From the NCBI GenBank assembly GCA_910577415.1, contig CAJTLK010000014.1, forward strand, positions 1 to 29,073: 29,073 bases of DNA, written 5' to 3'. The notes beneath the pieces are model-generated. The model saw only the letters and a list, made by a program, of their open reading frames with translations. It was not told the origin of the DNA and did no database searches. The position numbers and the translations under genes are program-made. Source of the stretch: an uncultured Oscillospiraceae bacterium. Lineage in GTDB: Bacteria > Bacillota > Clostridia > Oscillospirales > Oscillospiraceae. Positions within the stretch are counted from its first letter, which is position 1. Every line of letters begins with the position of its first letter. This document shows, in pieces, positions 14,517 to 22,641 of this stretch.

Positions 14517-15335
14517 ATGAAAAGCCTATTTTCCTGTCCCATCTGCGGCGAAAACTTACACCGGGAAGAAAAACGCTATGCCTGCCCGGGCGGCCATAGC
14601 TTCGACCTGGCCCGGGAGGGCTACGTGAACCTCCTTCCCGCCAACCGCCAGCACTCCAAGGCCCCCGGCGACGACAAGGCCATGACCGACGCCCGGACCA
14701 GGTTCCTGGACGGCGGGTGGTACGCCCCTCTTCGCGCCGCCCTGGTGGAGCTGGCGGAGAAGGCCCTGCCCCAGGGCGGCACACTGCTGGACGCGGGCTG
14801 CGGCGAGGGCTGGTACACCGCCGCCCTGTCGGAAATGGTCAAAGCCAGGGGCGGACAAACAGTAGGAGTGGACCTGTCCAAGCCCGCGGTAAAGAGGGCC
14901 GCCCGCCGCTGTCCCGCCGCCGGGATCGCTGTGGCCTCGGTGTACCGTCTGCCGCTGGCGGATGCCTCGGTGGACGTGCTGGTGGACTGCTTCTCGCCCC
15001 TGGCGGCGGCGGAGTTCGCCCGTACGCTCCGTCCCGGTGGAGTTTTCCTTTATGTGGTCCCCGGTCCAAGGCACCTGTGGGAGCTGAAGGAGTTGCTCTA
15101 TGAAAAGCCCTATGAAAATGAGGAAAAGGAAGAGACCTACCCCGGCTTTTCTTTGGAGCGGGCGGTCCCGGTGGAGAGCGTCTTCACGCTTACCCGGAAG
15201 GAGGATGTCATGGCCCTCTTCGGCATGACGCCCTATGCCTGGAAGACCCCCAGGGAGGCGGTGGAGCGGCTTGCCCAAGCGGAGGAGCTGACCGTTACCG
15301 CGCAGTTCCGCATCCATACCCTGCGGCGGAAATGA
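14517..15335 (+). CDS. rlmA: 23S rRNA (guanine-N1) methyltransferase, RlmA type
   Basis: Predicted 272-residue SAM-dependent methyltransferase acting on a hairpin of 23S rRNA. An N-terminal zinc finger is evident (C7, C10, C23, H27 in CPIC...CPGGHSFD), followed by the family text AREGYVNLLPANRQHSKAPGD. The SAM-binding loop LLDAGCGEGWYT is at about residues 90-101. Firmicute members include RlmA(II)-type enzymes linked to tylosin resistance, so the exact target (G745 or G748) is not decided here. Start ATG 14517 has AAGGAGGCGGAGGAG just upstream; the longer open frame reaching into the feo operon is rejected. Own promoter, single gene. Confidence 0.9.
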   Translation: MKSLFSCPICGENLHREEKRYACPGGHSFDLAREGYVNLLPANRQHSKAPGDDKAMTDARTRFLDGGWYAPLRAALVELAEKALPQGGTLLDAGCGEGWYTAALSEMVKARGGQTVGVDLSKPAVKRAARRCPAAGIAVASVYRLPLADASVDVLVDCFSPLAAAEFARTLRPGGVFLYVVPGPRHLWELKELLYEKPYENEEKEETYPGFSLERAVPVESVFTLTRKEDVMALFGMTPYAWKTPREAVERLAQAEELTVTAQFRIHTLRRK

Positions 15336-15340
15336 CGGCC

Positions 15341-15368
15341 TTGCTTTTTTCAAAATATCTTTTATAAT
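15341..15368 (+). promoter_or_regulatory. Promoter of the ridA-cyclase pair
   Basis: TTGCTT (15341-15346), 16-nt spacer and a consensus TATAAT (15363-15368), 42 nt before the ridA start codon. Confidence 0.75.
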
Positions 15369-15410
15369 AAATGTGACCACTCAAACTACTGATTTAAGGA
15401 GGAATTTTAC

Positions 15411-15785
15411 ATGAACAAGACCATTGCCACTGCTTCCGCCCCCGCCGCCATCGGCCCCTACTGCCAGGCCAAGCTCTGCGGCAACACCCTCTATACCTCC
15501 GGCCAGCTGGGCCTGATCCCTTCCGAGGGCAAGCTGGCTGACGGCGTAGAGGCCCAGGCCGAGCAGGCCCTGAAGAACCTGGGCGCCATTCTGAAGGAGG
15601 CCGGGATGGACTATAACGACGTGGTGAAGACCACTGTTTTCCTGGCCGACATTAAGGACTTTGCCGCCATCAACGCCGTCTACGCCAAATTCTTCCCTGA
15701 CAGCGTTCCCGCCCGCTCCTGCTTCCAGGTGGCGGCGCTGCCCATGGGTGGCCTCATCGAGATCGAGTGCGTCGCCGTGAAATAA
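15411..15785 (+). CDS. ridA: RidA family enamine/imine deaminase
   Basis: Predicted 124-residue cytoplasmic RidA/YjgF protein that hydrolyses reactive 2-aminoacrylate and other enamines or imines made by PLP enzymes. The fold signature is complete: ATASAPAAIGPYCQA at the N-terminus, LYTSGQLGL, the catalytic arginine in VPARSCFQVAALP, and the final IEIECVAVK. Length is exactly typical. AAGGAGGA precedes ATG 15411. A cyclase-family hydrolase gene follows 28 nt later, suggesting a shared degradative role on an amino-acid-derived substrate. Confidence 0.95.
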   Translation: MNKTIATASAPAAIGPYCQAKLCGNTLYTSGQLGLIPSEGKLADGVEAQAEQALKNLGAILKEAGMDYNDVVKTTVFLADIKDFAAINAVYAKFFPDSVPARSCFQVAALPMGGLIEIECVAVK

Positions 15786-15813
15786 TGCGAGTCTGAAAAA
15801 GGAGGAAACGACA

Positions 15814-16560
15814 ATGCCTGTTACCGACCTCTATTCCTGGACCGCCGGCGTTCCCGCCCGGTGTGCCGCCCCCCAACCCCCAGTCACCGGCGAGGTGAAC
15901 GGTCTGCGGGTGGTGGACCTCACGAAGGTACTGGACCCCCGCACTGAGAGCCGCCGCTGCCGTCTCTGGCGGTTCAATACCGGCGGACTGATCCCCGATT
16001 TCCATACCATCATGGACCTGACCAGCCACCTGGGCACCCACTGCGAGTGTCCTTATCATCACGATGAGGAGTGGGCCAGCGTGGGTGAGCTGCCGGTGAC
16101 TAACTTTATGGGCCGGGGTATCTACGTGACCCTGGACCTGCCCAAGAATGCCCAGATCACCGCTGGGGACCTTGACAAGGCCCTGGGGGCCAAGATCAAA
16201 CCCGGCGACACCGTCATCATTGACTCCCCCCATAAGATACCCCCCTTCACCCCCGCCACCAACGGGCCCGACGACCACCGCCTTCGGGTGGGGGCGGAGA
16301 GCGCCCAGTGGTTTGCCGATCACCAGGTCAAGTGCGTTGGCTTTGGCGACGGCGTCTCGGTGGAGAGCAGCGACGAGGACGTAAAGCCCTTCCACGACAT
16401 CCTCATGGTGAAGAATATTACTTTCCTGGAGGTCCTGAAGAACTTAGAGGAGCTACGCAGCGAGGTCTTCTTCATCTCCTACGCCCCCATGAAGATCATG
16501 GGCCTGGACTCCTGTCCCGTGCGGGTCTACGCCATCGAGGGTCTGCCTGGCTTCTGCTGA
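15814..16560 (+). CDS. Cyclase family metal-dependent hydrolase
   Basis: Predicted 248-residue protein of the family that contains bacterial kynurenine formamidase and isatin hydrolase. The family metal-binding motif HxGTHxDxPxH appears as HLGTHCECPYHHD at residues 72-84, with Glu in place of the usual Asp. VVDLTKVLDP at the start and GDTVIIDSPH in the middle also fit. AAGGAGGAAACGACA lies before ATG 15814. Pairing with ridA hints at hydrolysis of an N-formyl or cyclic amide in amino-acid breakdown, but the substrate cannot be read from the sequence. The gene ends before a strong shared terminator. Confidence 0.85.
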   Translation: MPVTDLYSWTAGVPARCAAPQPPVTGEVNGLRVVDLTKVLDPRTESRRCRLWRFNTGGLIPDFHTIMDLTSHLGTHCECPYHHDEEWASVGELPVTNFMGRGIYVTLDLPKNAQITAGDLDKALGAKIKPGDTVIIDSPHKIPPFTPATNGPDDHRLRVGAESAQWFADHQVKCVGFGDGVSVESSDEDVKPFHDILMVKNITFLEVLKNLEELRSEVFFISYAPMKIMGLDSCPVRVYAIEGLPGFC

Positions 16561-16597
16561 GCGCCGGCAGACCAAGGGGCAGAGGAGAACCCTTTTT

Positions 16598-16645
16598 GTA
16601 GGGGCGCATAGTATGCGCCTGCGGGCGGCTGGTAGCCGTCCCTAC
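16598..16645. repeat. Palindromic intergenic repeat
   Basis: GTAGGG (16598-16603) and CCCTAC (16640-16645) enclose two hairpins: GGCGCATA-G-TATGCGCC (16603-16619) and CGGCT-GGT-AGCCG (16626-16638). From memory, similar GTAGGGGCG...CCCTAC units are scattered through GC-rich Clostridia genomes. Only this copy is in the window. Confidence 0.65.
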
Positions 16646-16660
16646 CTCCAAACAACGAAA

Positions 16661-16699
16661 AAGGACCGCCCCAGTCGTTGACTGGGGCGGTCCTTTTTT
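16661..16699. terminator. Bidirectional intrinsic terminator
   Basis: A 15-bp perfect stem, AAGGACCGCCCCAGT (16661-16675) / ACTGGGGCGGTCCTT (16681-16695), with T tracts on both strands. It separates the convergent cyclase and cytidylate-kinase-like genes. Confidence 0.95.
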
Positions 16700-16705
16700 A
16701 CCGTT

Positions 16706-17311
16706 TTATTGCTTGCAGAATTGAAGGATCAGCTCCACCGCGGCGTCGATCCCACGGCGGGAGGAGTTGATGCACAAATCGTAGCTGTCGGCGGCGCTCC
16801 ACTCCCGGTCTGCGTGGAAGGCGTAGTAGGCGGCGCGGGCCTTGTCCATCTTCCGCATTTTCTCCCGGGCCTCCTTCTCGTCGAGGCCGTCCCGCTGGCA
16901 GATGCGCGCTACCCGGGAGTCGTCGTCGGCGCAGATAAACACCCGCACCAGCCCCGGCTGGTCCCGGAGGATATAGTCGGCGCAGCGACCCACGATGACG
17001 CAGCTTCCCTTCTCCGCCACCGACAGCACCGCGTCCCGCTGGGCCTGGGAGGCCAGCTGCTCCACAGTGGTGCCCCGCATGCCGGAGAGTACGTTCTGCT
17101 GGCCCATGACCAGAGAGTAGAGAAAGCTGTTGGTGGGCTTTTCGTCATAGTTGCTCAAAAATTCATGGCTCAGGCCGCTCTTCTCGGCGGCCACCTTCAG
17201 CAGCTCCTTGTCATAGTAAGGGATGCCCAGGGCCTGGGCCACCTTCTTGCCGATCTCCCTGCCTCCGCTGCCAAACTGGCGGCCAATGGTAACGTACAAC
17301 TGCTGTGCCAT
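16706..17311 (-). CDS. Cytidylate kinase-like family protein
   Basis: Predicted 201-residue P-loop protein. It opens with VTIGRQFGSGGREIGKKVA, the Walker A region of the cytidylate kinase-like family, and contains the helical segment LGIPYYDKELL and later CVIVGRCADYIL and DLCINSS, also typical. These proteins resemble CMP kinase but are usually extra copies in Firmicutes with unproven substrate. The longer open frame starts at 17374, but ATG 17311 has AAGGAG 10 nt before it and gives the family N-terminus. It has its own promoter overlapping the helicase stop codon. Confidence 0.88.
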   Translation of the reverse strand: MAQQLYVTIGRQFGSGGREIGKKVAQALGIPYYDKELLKVAAEKSGLSHEFLSNYDEKPTNSFLYSLVMGQQNVLSGMRGTTVEQLASQAQRDAVLSVAEKGSCVIVGRCADYILRDQPGLVRVFICADDDSRVARICQRDGLDEKEAREKMRKMDKARAAYYAFHADREWSAADSYDLCINSSRRGIDAAVELILQFCKQ

Positions 17312-17362
17312 AGCGTCCACTCCTTTTTGATGGCGAATGTTTGGGATAGCTTCCCTGTAAAA

Positions 17363-17392
17363 ATTATACCACAAAGGCGGGCCTGATTACAA
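17363..17392 (-). promoter_or_regulatory. Promoter of the cytidylate kinase-like gene
   Basis: On the minus strand, TTGTAA (17392-17387), 18-nt spacer, TATAAT (17368-17363) with extended -10 TGG. Confidence 0.8.
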
Positions 17393-18553
17393 CTCGCTGA
17401 GGGTACCTTTTTCGTAGCGCAGCTTCTTCACGTTGTTCCGGGTGCCCTTGACGATGTTGTCCATCCGCAGGTCCTCAGTGACGCCGGAGACAAAGGTGTA
17501 AGCCACGCCGTGACGCTTGGCCCGCCCGGTGCGGCCAATGCGGTGGACGTAGTATTCATTCTCGTCGGGCACGTCGTAGTTAAAGACCACGTCCACGTCG
17601 TCGATGTCCAGCCCCCGGGCGGCCACATCAGTGGCCACTAAGACCTGGAATTTTCCCTCCCGGAACCGTTGAAGGCTCTTTTCCCGGCTGGACTGCTGAA
17701 TATCGCCGTGGATGGCCTCGCACTTTACCCCGGCCATCCGCAGCAGCCCCATGAGCCGGTCCGTCATGTTCTTCGTGTTGCAGAAGGCGATGGCCCGCTC
17801 ATAGCCGCCGTGGGTCAAAAGCTGTACCATCAGCTCGGCCTTGGCCCCCCGGTCCACCTCAATGCGGAACTGGTCGATGTCGGGCTTGTTTTGGGTATCG
17901 GCCTGAACGGTGATCTCCACCGGATAGCGCTGGTAGACCCAGGAGATGTCCAGCACTTCCCGGGAAATAGTGGCCGAGAACATACCGATGTTCTTACGGT
18001 TCTTGATCTGGTCCAGGATACGGGTCACGTCCTGGATAAAGCCCATATCCAGCATCCGGTCAGCCTCGTCCAGCACCACGGTCTCCACCTTGTCCAGCCG
18101 CACGGTCCGCCGCTTCATGTGGTCCATGAGCCGTCCGGGGGTGGCCACCACGATCTGGGGACCGTTCTTCAGCTCCTTGATCTGCCGCTCAATGGGCGCG
18201 CCGCCGTAGAGGCAGACCACCTTGACCCCGTCCTTAAAGGCGCACAGGTCTAGCAGCTCCTCCTGGATCTGGATGGCCAGCTCCCGTGTGGGGGCCAGCA
18301 CCAGGCCTGTCACGTCTTTACAGGCCGGGTCGGTGTGCTCCACCATGGGGATGCCGAAGGCGAAGGTCTTGCCGGTGCCGGTGGGGGCCTTGGCAATGAC
18401 GTCCTTCCAGTCCATGAAGTAGGGGATGGCCCCTGCCTGGACGGGAGTGGCCTGGACATAGCCTTTTTTCTCCACCGCCTTCAAAAGCTCGGGCGACAGC
18501 CCCAGCTCGTCATAGCGCTTGATCTCGTTTACGCTCTCGCCGTTGATTTCCAT
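17387..18553 (-). CDS. DEAD-box ATP-dependent RNA helicase
   Basis: Predicted 388-residue RNA helicase consisting of the two RecA-like domains only. All motifs are visible: Q motif region GYVQATPVQAGAIP, motif I APTGTGKT (56-63), PTRELAIQ, TPGR, motif II DEAD (162-165), SAT, ATDVAARGLDI and HRIGRTGRAKR. It lacks the C-terminal RNA-binding tail of DbpA/CsdA-type enzymes, so its RNA target is open; RhlE/CshA-like roles in ribosome assembly or RNA decay are likely. A TTG start at 18562 is in frame, but ATG 18553 has AAAGG at better spacing (10 nt) and is chosen. Confidence 0.93.
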   Translation of the reverse strand: MEINGESVNEIKRYDELGLSPELLKAVEKKGYVQATPVQAGAIPYFMDWKDVIAKAPTGTGKTFAFGIPMVEHTDPACKDVTGLVLAPTRELAIQIQEELLDLCAFKDGVKVVCLYGGAPIERQIKELKNGPQIVVATPGRLMDHMKRRTVRLDKVETVVLDEADRMLDMGFIQDVTRILDQIKNRKNIGMFSATISREVLDISWVYQRYPVEITVQADTQNKPDIDQFRIEVDRGAKAELMVQLLTHGGYERAIAFCNTKNMTDRLMGLLRMAGVKCEAIHGDIQQSSREKSLQRFREGKFQVLVATDVAARGLDIDDVDVVFNYDVPDENEYYVHRIGRTGRAKRHGVAYTFVSGVTEDLRMDNIVKGTRNNVKKLRYEKGTLSEL

Positions 18554-18588
18554 ATTGGACAAACCTTTCTGTTATCTTATGTGCTGTC

Positions 18589-18617
18589 ACTATATCATAC
18601 TTGCGCTTTGCCCGCAA
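18589..18617 (-). promoter_or_regulatory. Promoter of the helicase gene
   Basis: On the minus strand, TTGCGG (18617-18612), 17-nt spacer, TATAGT (18594-18589) with extended -10 TGA, 36 nt before the start codon. Confidence 0.75.
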
Positions 18618-18638
18618 GAAGATAGGCGCTGCTGATTT

Positions 18639-19580
18639 TCACCCGGCGATGGCCTCGGCTGCCACCGCGATAATGGGGAGGGTAAAAATGGAGAGCAGGG
18701 TGGACAGGCTCACCAGGCCCGCGGTGCGCTCCGGGGCGCGGCCAAACCGCTCGGCAAACATGCTGGTGATGCCCGCCGTGGGCGCGGCGGCAAGAATGAC
18801 GGTAGCGGTGTAGAGCAGGGGATCATGGCGTAGGGGAAGGAGCACGATGGCAGTGAAGACGGGGATGAGGACGAGCTTGAGGGCGGAGGCCTCAAAGAGC
18901 TTTTTGTCCCGCAGCAGGGCGCCAATGTCGGCCCGTGCCATTTGGGCGCCGATGACCACCATGGCCAGGGGCGTGTTCATACTGCCGATATAGCGTACCG
19001 CCGTGTGGAGTACCCCCGGCAGGGTGGTCTGGGTCAAAAACAGGGGCAAACCCACCACCACCGCCAGTAGCCCGGGGGTGAGGAGGGCCTTTTTCAGGGA
19101 AAAGCCGTGGGAGCTGCCGTTCATCATCATGTAACCGTGGCTCCACACTACCACATTGAAGACCATCAAAGAGACCACGGCGAAGATGAGAGCCTCGTCC
19201 CCCATGATGGCCTGAATGAGGGGCAGGCCCATAAACCCGGTGTTGCCGTACATGGCACCGAAGCGGAAGGAGATGCGGGTGTCCTCGTCCTCCTTGCGGA
19301 AGAAGAGCTTGACGATCATGGCGTAGAGGAAGAAGAACACCAGCTCCACCACCGCGCCCAGGCCAAGGGTCCGCAGCAGAGCGGGGTCATAGTCGGTCTG
19401 AAAGGAGTCGATGATGATACAGGGGGCCACCACGTAGAGCAGCAGGGAGGACATCTCCCCCGTGCCTGCGGCGGTGATCTTTTTCCATTTGCCCAGGACA
19501 AAGCCCACCGCCATCATCAGAAAGAGGGTGGACACCTGACCCAGCACCACTAAAAAACGGGTAAACATAGCCTCGCTCAC
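18639..19580 (-). CDS. AEC family transporter (auxin efflux carrier-like permease)
   Basis: Predicted 313-residue inner-membrane permease with about ten hydrophobic segments split by a short central loop. FLMMAVGFVLGKWKKI near the start, FRFGAMYGNTGFMGLPLIQA in the first half and SMNTPLAMVVIGAQMA in the second are typical of AEC carriers, which often move malate or other small carboxylates in bacteria. The substrate is not readable here. The start is uncertain: GTG 19580 has AAAGG only 2 nt before it, and the in-frame ATG at 19568 has no better site. It begins 12 nt after comM and is probably cotranscribed with it. Confidence 0.88.
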   Translation of the reverse strand: MSEAMFTRFLVVLGQVSTLFLMMAVGFVLGKWKKITAAGTGEMSSLLLYVVAPCIIIDSFQTDYDPALLRTLGLGAVVELVFFFLYAMIVKLFFRKEDEDTRISFRFGAMYGNTGFMGLPLIQAIMGDEALIFAVVSLMVFNVVVWSHGYMMMNGSSHGFSLKKALLTPGLLAVVVGLPLFLTQTTLPGVLHTAVRYIGSMNTPLAMVVIGAQMARADIGALLRDKKLFEASALKLVLIPVFTAIVLLPLRHDPLLYTATVILAAAPTAGITSMFAERFGRAPERTAGLVSLSTLLSIFTLPIIAVAAEAIAG

Positions 19581-19592
19581 GACCTTTGAAAA

Positions 19593-21113
19593 TTATTTCG
19601 CCATCCATCCCGTGGCTCTATATTGCAGGGCCTCGGCCAGGTGGGGAAGCTGAATGGCCTCGCTGCCGTCCAGGTCGGCAATGGTCCGGGCGACCCGCAA
19701 AATGCGGTCATAGCCACGGGCGGTGAGGCCCATGCGCTCGAAAGCCCCCTTCATCATGGCCTGGCACTCCCCGTCCAGGGGGCAGAATTCCTCCAGCTCT
19801 CCCCGGCCCATCTGGGCGTTGCAGGGCACGCCCTGTCTGCCAAAGCGCCGGGACTGGAGGGAGCGGGCGGCGTTGACCCGCCCCCTGATCTCCGCCGAGC
19901 TTTCCCCGGCGGGCTTATCGGAGAGGGTGGCAAAGTCGGGGGGCGGCACGTCCACGATAAGGTCGATCCGGTCCAGCAATGGGCCGGAAATTTTATGCTG
20001 GTATTTCTCTACGTCCTTTTCCGAGCAGCGGCAGCGGCGGTCATTGTAGCCGTACCAGCCACACTTGCAGGGGTTCATGGCGCACACCAACATGAACCGG
20101 GCGGGGAAGCTCTCGCTGCCCGCCGAGCGGGAAATTTGCACCCGCCCTTCCTCCATGGGCTGGCGGAGGACCTCCAGCACGTCCTTGTGAAATTCAGGCA
20201 GCTCATCTAAAAAGAGCACGCCGTGGTGGGCCAGGGAAATTTCCCCCGGACGCACCAGCCCCGCGCCGCCTCCCGCCATGCCTGTGGCGGAAATGGTGTG
20301 GTGGGGGGCGCGGAAGGGCCGCTGGGTGAGCATGGGCGCTTCCTTGCTGGTCATTCCCAGCACCGAGTGGATGGCGGTGGCCTCCAACGCCTCCCGCTCG
20401 GAGAGGTCGGGGAGGACGGAGGGCAGCCTTCTCGCCAGCATGGACTTGCCGGACCCCGGCGGGCCGATCATCAGTACGTTGTGCCCGCCCGCGGCGGCGA
20501 TCTCCAAACACCGCTTCACGTTCTCCTGGCCCTTGACCTCGGCAAAGTCAGGCAGGGGGGTCTGGGCCTCGTCGGGGGTCCAGACCGGAGCGGGGGAAAT
20601 GGGGGCCTCCCCCTTCAGGTGGGCCACCAGCTCGGTAACGTGGGACACGGGATAAATATCCACCCCGCCCGCCAGGGTGGCCTCGGCGGCGGCGTCGGCG
20701 GGGACGAAGAGCTTTTCCATGCCAGCGGCCTTGGCGGCCAGAGCCATGGGGAGCATACCGGGCACCGAGCGCACTGCCCCGGAGAGGGACAGCTCCCCCA
20801 CAAAGGCCCATTTGGCGTCGGGCTTGGGCAGCTTGCCCTCGGCGGAGAGGATGCCGACCAGGATAGGCAGGTCGTAGACCGTGCCGCCCTTTTTCCTGTC
20901 GGCGGGGGCCAGATTGACGGTGATGCGGGAGACGGGAAAGTCAAAGCCGCAGTTTTTTACCGCGGCGCGGACCCGGTCCCGGGCCTCCTTGACGGCGGTG
21001 TCCCCCAGCCCTACGATCTCAAAATTGGGCAGCCCGCCGGACAGGTCACACTCGCAGAGGACCACATAGCCCTCCACTCCCCGCAGCCCCAGAGAGCGCA
21101 CTTGAGTCATCAT
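19593..21113 (-). CDS. comM: ComM/YifB family Mg-chelatase-like AAA ATPase
   Basis: Predicted 506-residue hexameric helicase-type ATPase; ComM drives branch migration during natural transformation. Seen: the N-terminal Lon-like region (VEGYVVLCECDLSGGLPNFEIVGL in part), LAPADRKKGG, Walker A IGPPGSGKSM near residue 220, RPFRAPHHTIS, Walker B LFLDELPEF near 300, and a Cys cluster in MNPCKCGWYG...RCRCS. Length is typical. ATG 21113 is the first of two adjacent ATGs, with AAGGGGGTGG upstream; the longer frame from 21137 is rejected. Whether this organism is competent cannot be told from this gene alone. Confidence 0.95.
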   Translation of the reverse strand: MMTQVRSLGLRGVEGYVVLCECDLSGGLPNFEIVGLGDTAVKEARDRVRAAVKNCGFDFPVSRITVNLAPADRKKGGTVYDLPILVGILSAEGKLPKPDAKWAFVGELSLSGAVRSVPGMLPMALAAKAAGMEKLFVPADAAAEATLAGGVDIYPVSHVTELVAHLKGEAPISPAPVWTPDEAQTPLPDFAEVKGQENVKRCLEIAAAGGHNVLMIGPPGSGKSMLARRLPSVLPDLSEREALEATAIHSVLGMTSKEAPMLTQRPFRAPHHTISATGMAGGGAGLVRPGEISLAHHGVLFLDELPEFHKDVLEVLRQPMEEGRVQISRSAGSESFPARFMLVCAMNPCKCGWYGYNDRRCRCSEKDVEKYQHKISGPLLDRIDLIVDVPPPDFATLSDKPAGESSAEIRGRVNAARSLQSRRFGRQGVPCNAQMGRGELEEFCPLDGECQAMMKGAFERMGLTARGYDRILRVARTIADLDGSEAIQLPHLAEALQYRATGWMAK

Positions 21114-21149
21114 GGCAGGCCACCCCCTTTCCAACACGATACTGTTACA

Positions 21150-21178
21150 ATTATAGCACGCTCCGGAGGAAAAAGCTA
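21150..21178 (-). promoter_or_regulatory. Promoter of comM
   Basis: On the minus strand a consensus TATAAT (21155-21150) with extended -10 TGC; the -35 (TAGCTT, 21178-21173) is weak. Confidence 0.65.
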
Positions 21179-21185
21179 CCAGAGA

Positions 21186-21217
21186 GGAAAAATCCCCCGT
21201 CCGGGAGGACGGGGGAT
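21186..21217 (-). terminator. Terminator after the small secreted protein gene
   Basis: An 11-bp stem, ATCCCCCGTCC (21192-21202) / GGACGGGGGAT (21207-21217), loop of 4, followed on the minus strand by a T run (21191-21187). It ends the DUF4367/secreted protein transcript before the comM promoter. Confidence 0.85.
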
Positions 21218-21245
21218 GGGTGGGACGGTATGCTTTTGTTATAGC

Positions 21246-21668
21246 TCAGGGAGCCGTTACTTTGTTAGTGTCTAAAGTTTTGCTATCCGATGAGGAACCG
21301 ATAGTAGCAGTGCAGGTCACTCTGGCAAAGTAAGAGGTGCCGGAGGTCCCCTTATAGGTGTAGGACGAGTTGTGGCGGCTTGTATTAGTAAGAATTAGTC
21401 CATTGCCCTTTGTGCCCATGATAGTGGAGGCATAGGAACCATCCGCCTTGTAGATGACGATGGAGGAAATGCCTATCTCGTCTGCGGTGCTGTTGGCTCT
21501 TACATCAAATTTGATCTTGACCTCTCCCGCGCTGTCTCCCTCTACGAGGGACAGGGTAAATGACCGAATGGTATCGCTGGCCCGGGTCTCGGCGGCCACG
21601 GCGGCCCCTCCGCAAAGGGAGAGGACCAAGGCGGTCATGAGGGCGAAGGAAAGAAACCGTTTTTTCAT
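21246..21668 (-). CDS. Small secreted protein of unknown function
   Basis: Predicted 140-residue exported protein. A clear Sec signal peptide (MKKRFLSFALMTALVLSL, then GGAAVAAE) suggests cleavage near residue 25, leaving about 115 residues rich in Ser, Thr and small residues. The mature part reads like a beta-sandwich (VKIKFDVRANSTADEIGISS, YFARVTCTATIG). I do not recognise a characterised family. Its ATG overlaps the stop of the DUF4367 gene by 4 nt (ATGA), so the two are translationally coupled and both lie behind the ECF-type promoter at 22586-22616. It may be a sensed or protective surface protein of that regulon. A terminator follows. Confidence 0.8.
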   Translation of the reverse strand: MKKRFLSFALMTALVLSLCGGAAVAAETRASDTIRSFTLSLVEGDSAGEVKIKFDVRANSTADEIGISSIVIYKADGSYASTIMGTKGNGLILTNTSRHNSSYTYKGTSGTSYFARVTCTATIGSSSDSKTLDTNKVTAP

Positions 21669-22555
21669 GTTGATATACCTCCCATGGAATTGATCATTCT
21701 TTTGACCTCATTGCTTGTGAGGTCGCCTCCAATAGATACCATCAAGTTGCCATCAGCTGATACGGCGGAAATGACATTTATGTTGGAATAAATGTAAAAT
21801 GTCCTGCCGCTTTTTGTGTACGTCTCCACTGGCTTGGCGTCCTTTTCAATGAGCATTTGGACGTTTTCAATATCTCCATATTGATCGACGCTAATATCAA
21901 AAAAGTCTCCACGCTCATTTGTAAACGTAAGCCAGACGGACTTGTCGGAACTGGACTCATCACTCATGGTCTTCAATTCCGGGGTAAATCCCTCGGGGTA
22001 CCAGCCGGGGGCCAGCTCCGTGGGCAGATCGTGCTCCTTCAGAGCCTTATAGAAAAGGTCGTGGGTCTCTATGTTTCGGGCATTGCCTCCAGAGGAAAAG
22101 ATGAAAAAGAGATGCTCGTCAGTCCACCGGGCCAGGTGCCCAAAGATATCCGTTCCGGCGGCCTGGGCCCCGATCATTAGGGTGAACAGAAGGGCCGCGG
22201 CGGTGGCAACGGAGACCACCATCCGCCGGAAAGCGCGCCCTTTGCCGGAAGGAGCCGGACTGTCCCGGCTGCCGGAGGTGGGCTTGTCCTCAAAAGAGAG
22301 GCTTTGGAGCTTGCGCTGAAAGTCCTGGAAGGCGGCCTCCGTGTCCGGGGCGGGGGGCATGGGGGCTTTTCGGTCCAGAGCGTCCAGATAGGCGTCGATG
22401 ACCGCCGGGTCGTAGGTCTCCTCCGTCATGGAATCTAAGGCCAGTTCCAGAGCCTCGGCCAGCTCTACGGGGGACATGGCCTCCAGGCTTTCTGCCGATA
22501 TGGCTGGGTTGACAGGGCTGTTTTGTGAAGTTTGTTTTTTCGCGAAGTCATTCAT
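21665..22555 (-). CDS. DUF4367 membrane protein, probable anti-sigma factor or sensor
   Basis: Predicted 296-residue protein. The cytoplasmic N-terminal part of about 110 residues is acidic (SPVELAEALELALDSMTEETYDP), followed by one membrane helix at about 111-132 (VVSVATAAALLFTLMIGAQA). The extracytoplasmic C-terminal domain resembles DUF4367 (WYPEGF in the middle, FYIYSNINVISAVS, then LTSNEVKRMINSM). That architecture next to an ECF sigma gene is usual for anti-sigma factors that sense the cell surface. ATG 22555 is chosen over 22582 because AGGAGG lies 9 nt before it. A regulon-type promoter sits between it and the sigma gene, implying feedback control. The anti-sigma role is inferred from context. 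Confidence 0.75.
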   Translation of the reverse strand: MNDFAKKQTSQNSPVNPAISAESLEAMSPVELAEALELALDSMTEETYDPAVIDAYLDALDRKAPMPPAPDTEAAFQDFQRKLQSLSFEDKPTSGSRDSPAPSGKGRAFRRMVVSVATAAALLFTLMIGAQAAGTDIFGHLARWTDEHLFFIFSSGGNARNIETHDLFYKALKEHDLPTELAPGWYPEGFTPELKTMSDESSSDKSVWLTFTNERGDFFDISVDQYGDIENVQMLIEKDAKPVETYTKSGRTFYIYSNINVISAVSADGNLMVSIGGDLTSNEVKRMINSMGGIST

Positions 22556-22585
22556 TTTTTCATCCCTCCTTTCTGCCCTCATAAG

Positions 22586-22616
22586 TTATATGTAACGAGA
22601 GCGGCATTTTGTTGCA
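22586..22616 (-). promoter_or_regulatory. ECF-type promoter P1 (before the DUF4367 gene)
   Basis: On the minus strand TGCAACAAAA (22616-22607), then CGTTACATATA ending at 22587, about 31 nt before the start codon. The same sequence at the same spacing occurs at 23273, 23929 and 26148 on the other strand. It lies downstream of the sigma gene, so it drives the DUF4367 operon only. Confidence 0.8.
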
Positions 22617-22641
22617 GGGTTTTGAAAAAAATTTTTATTTT

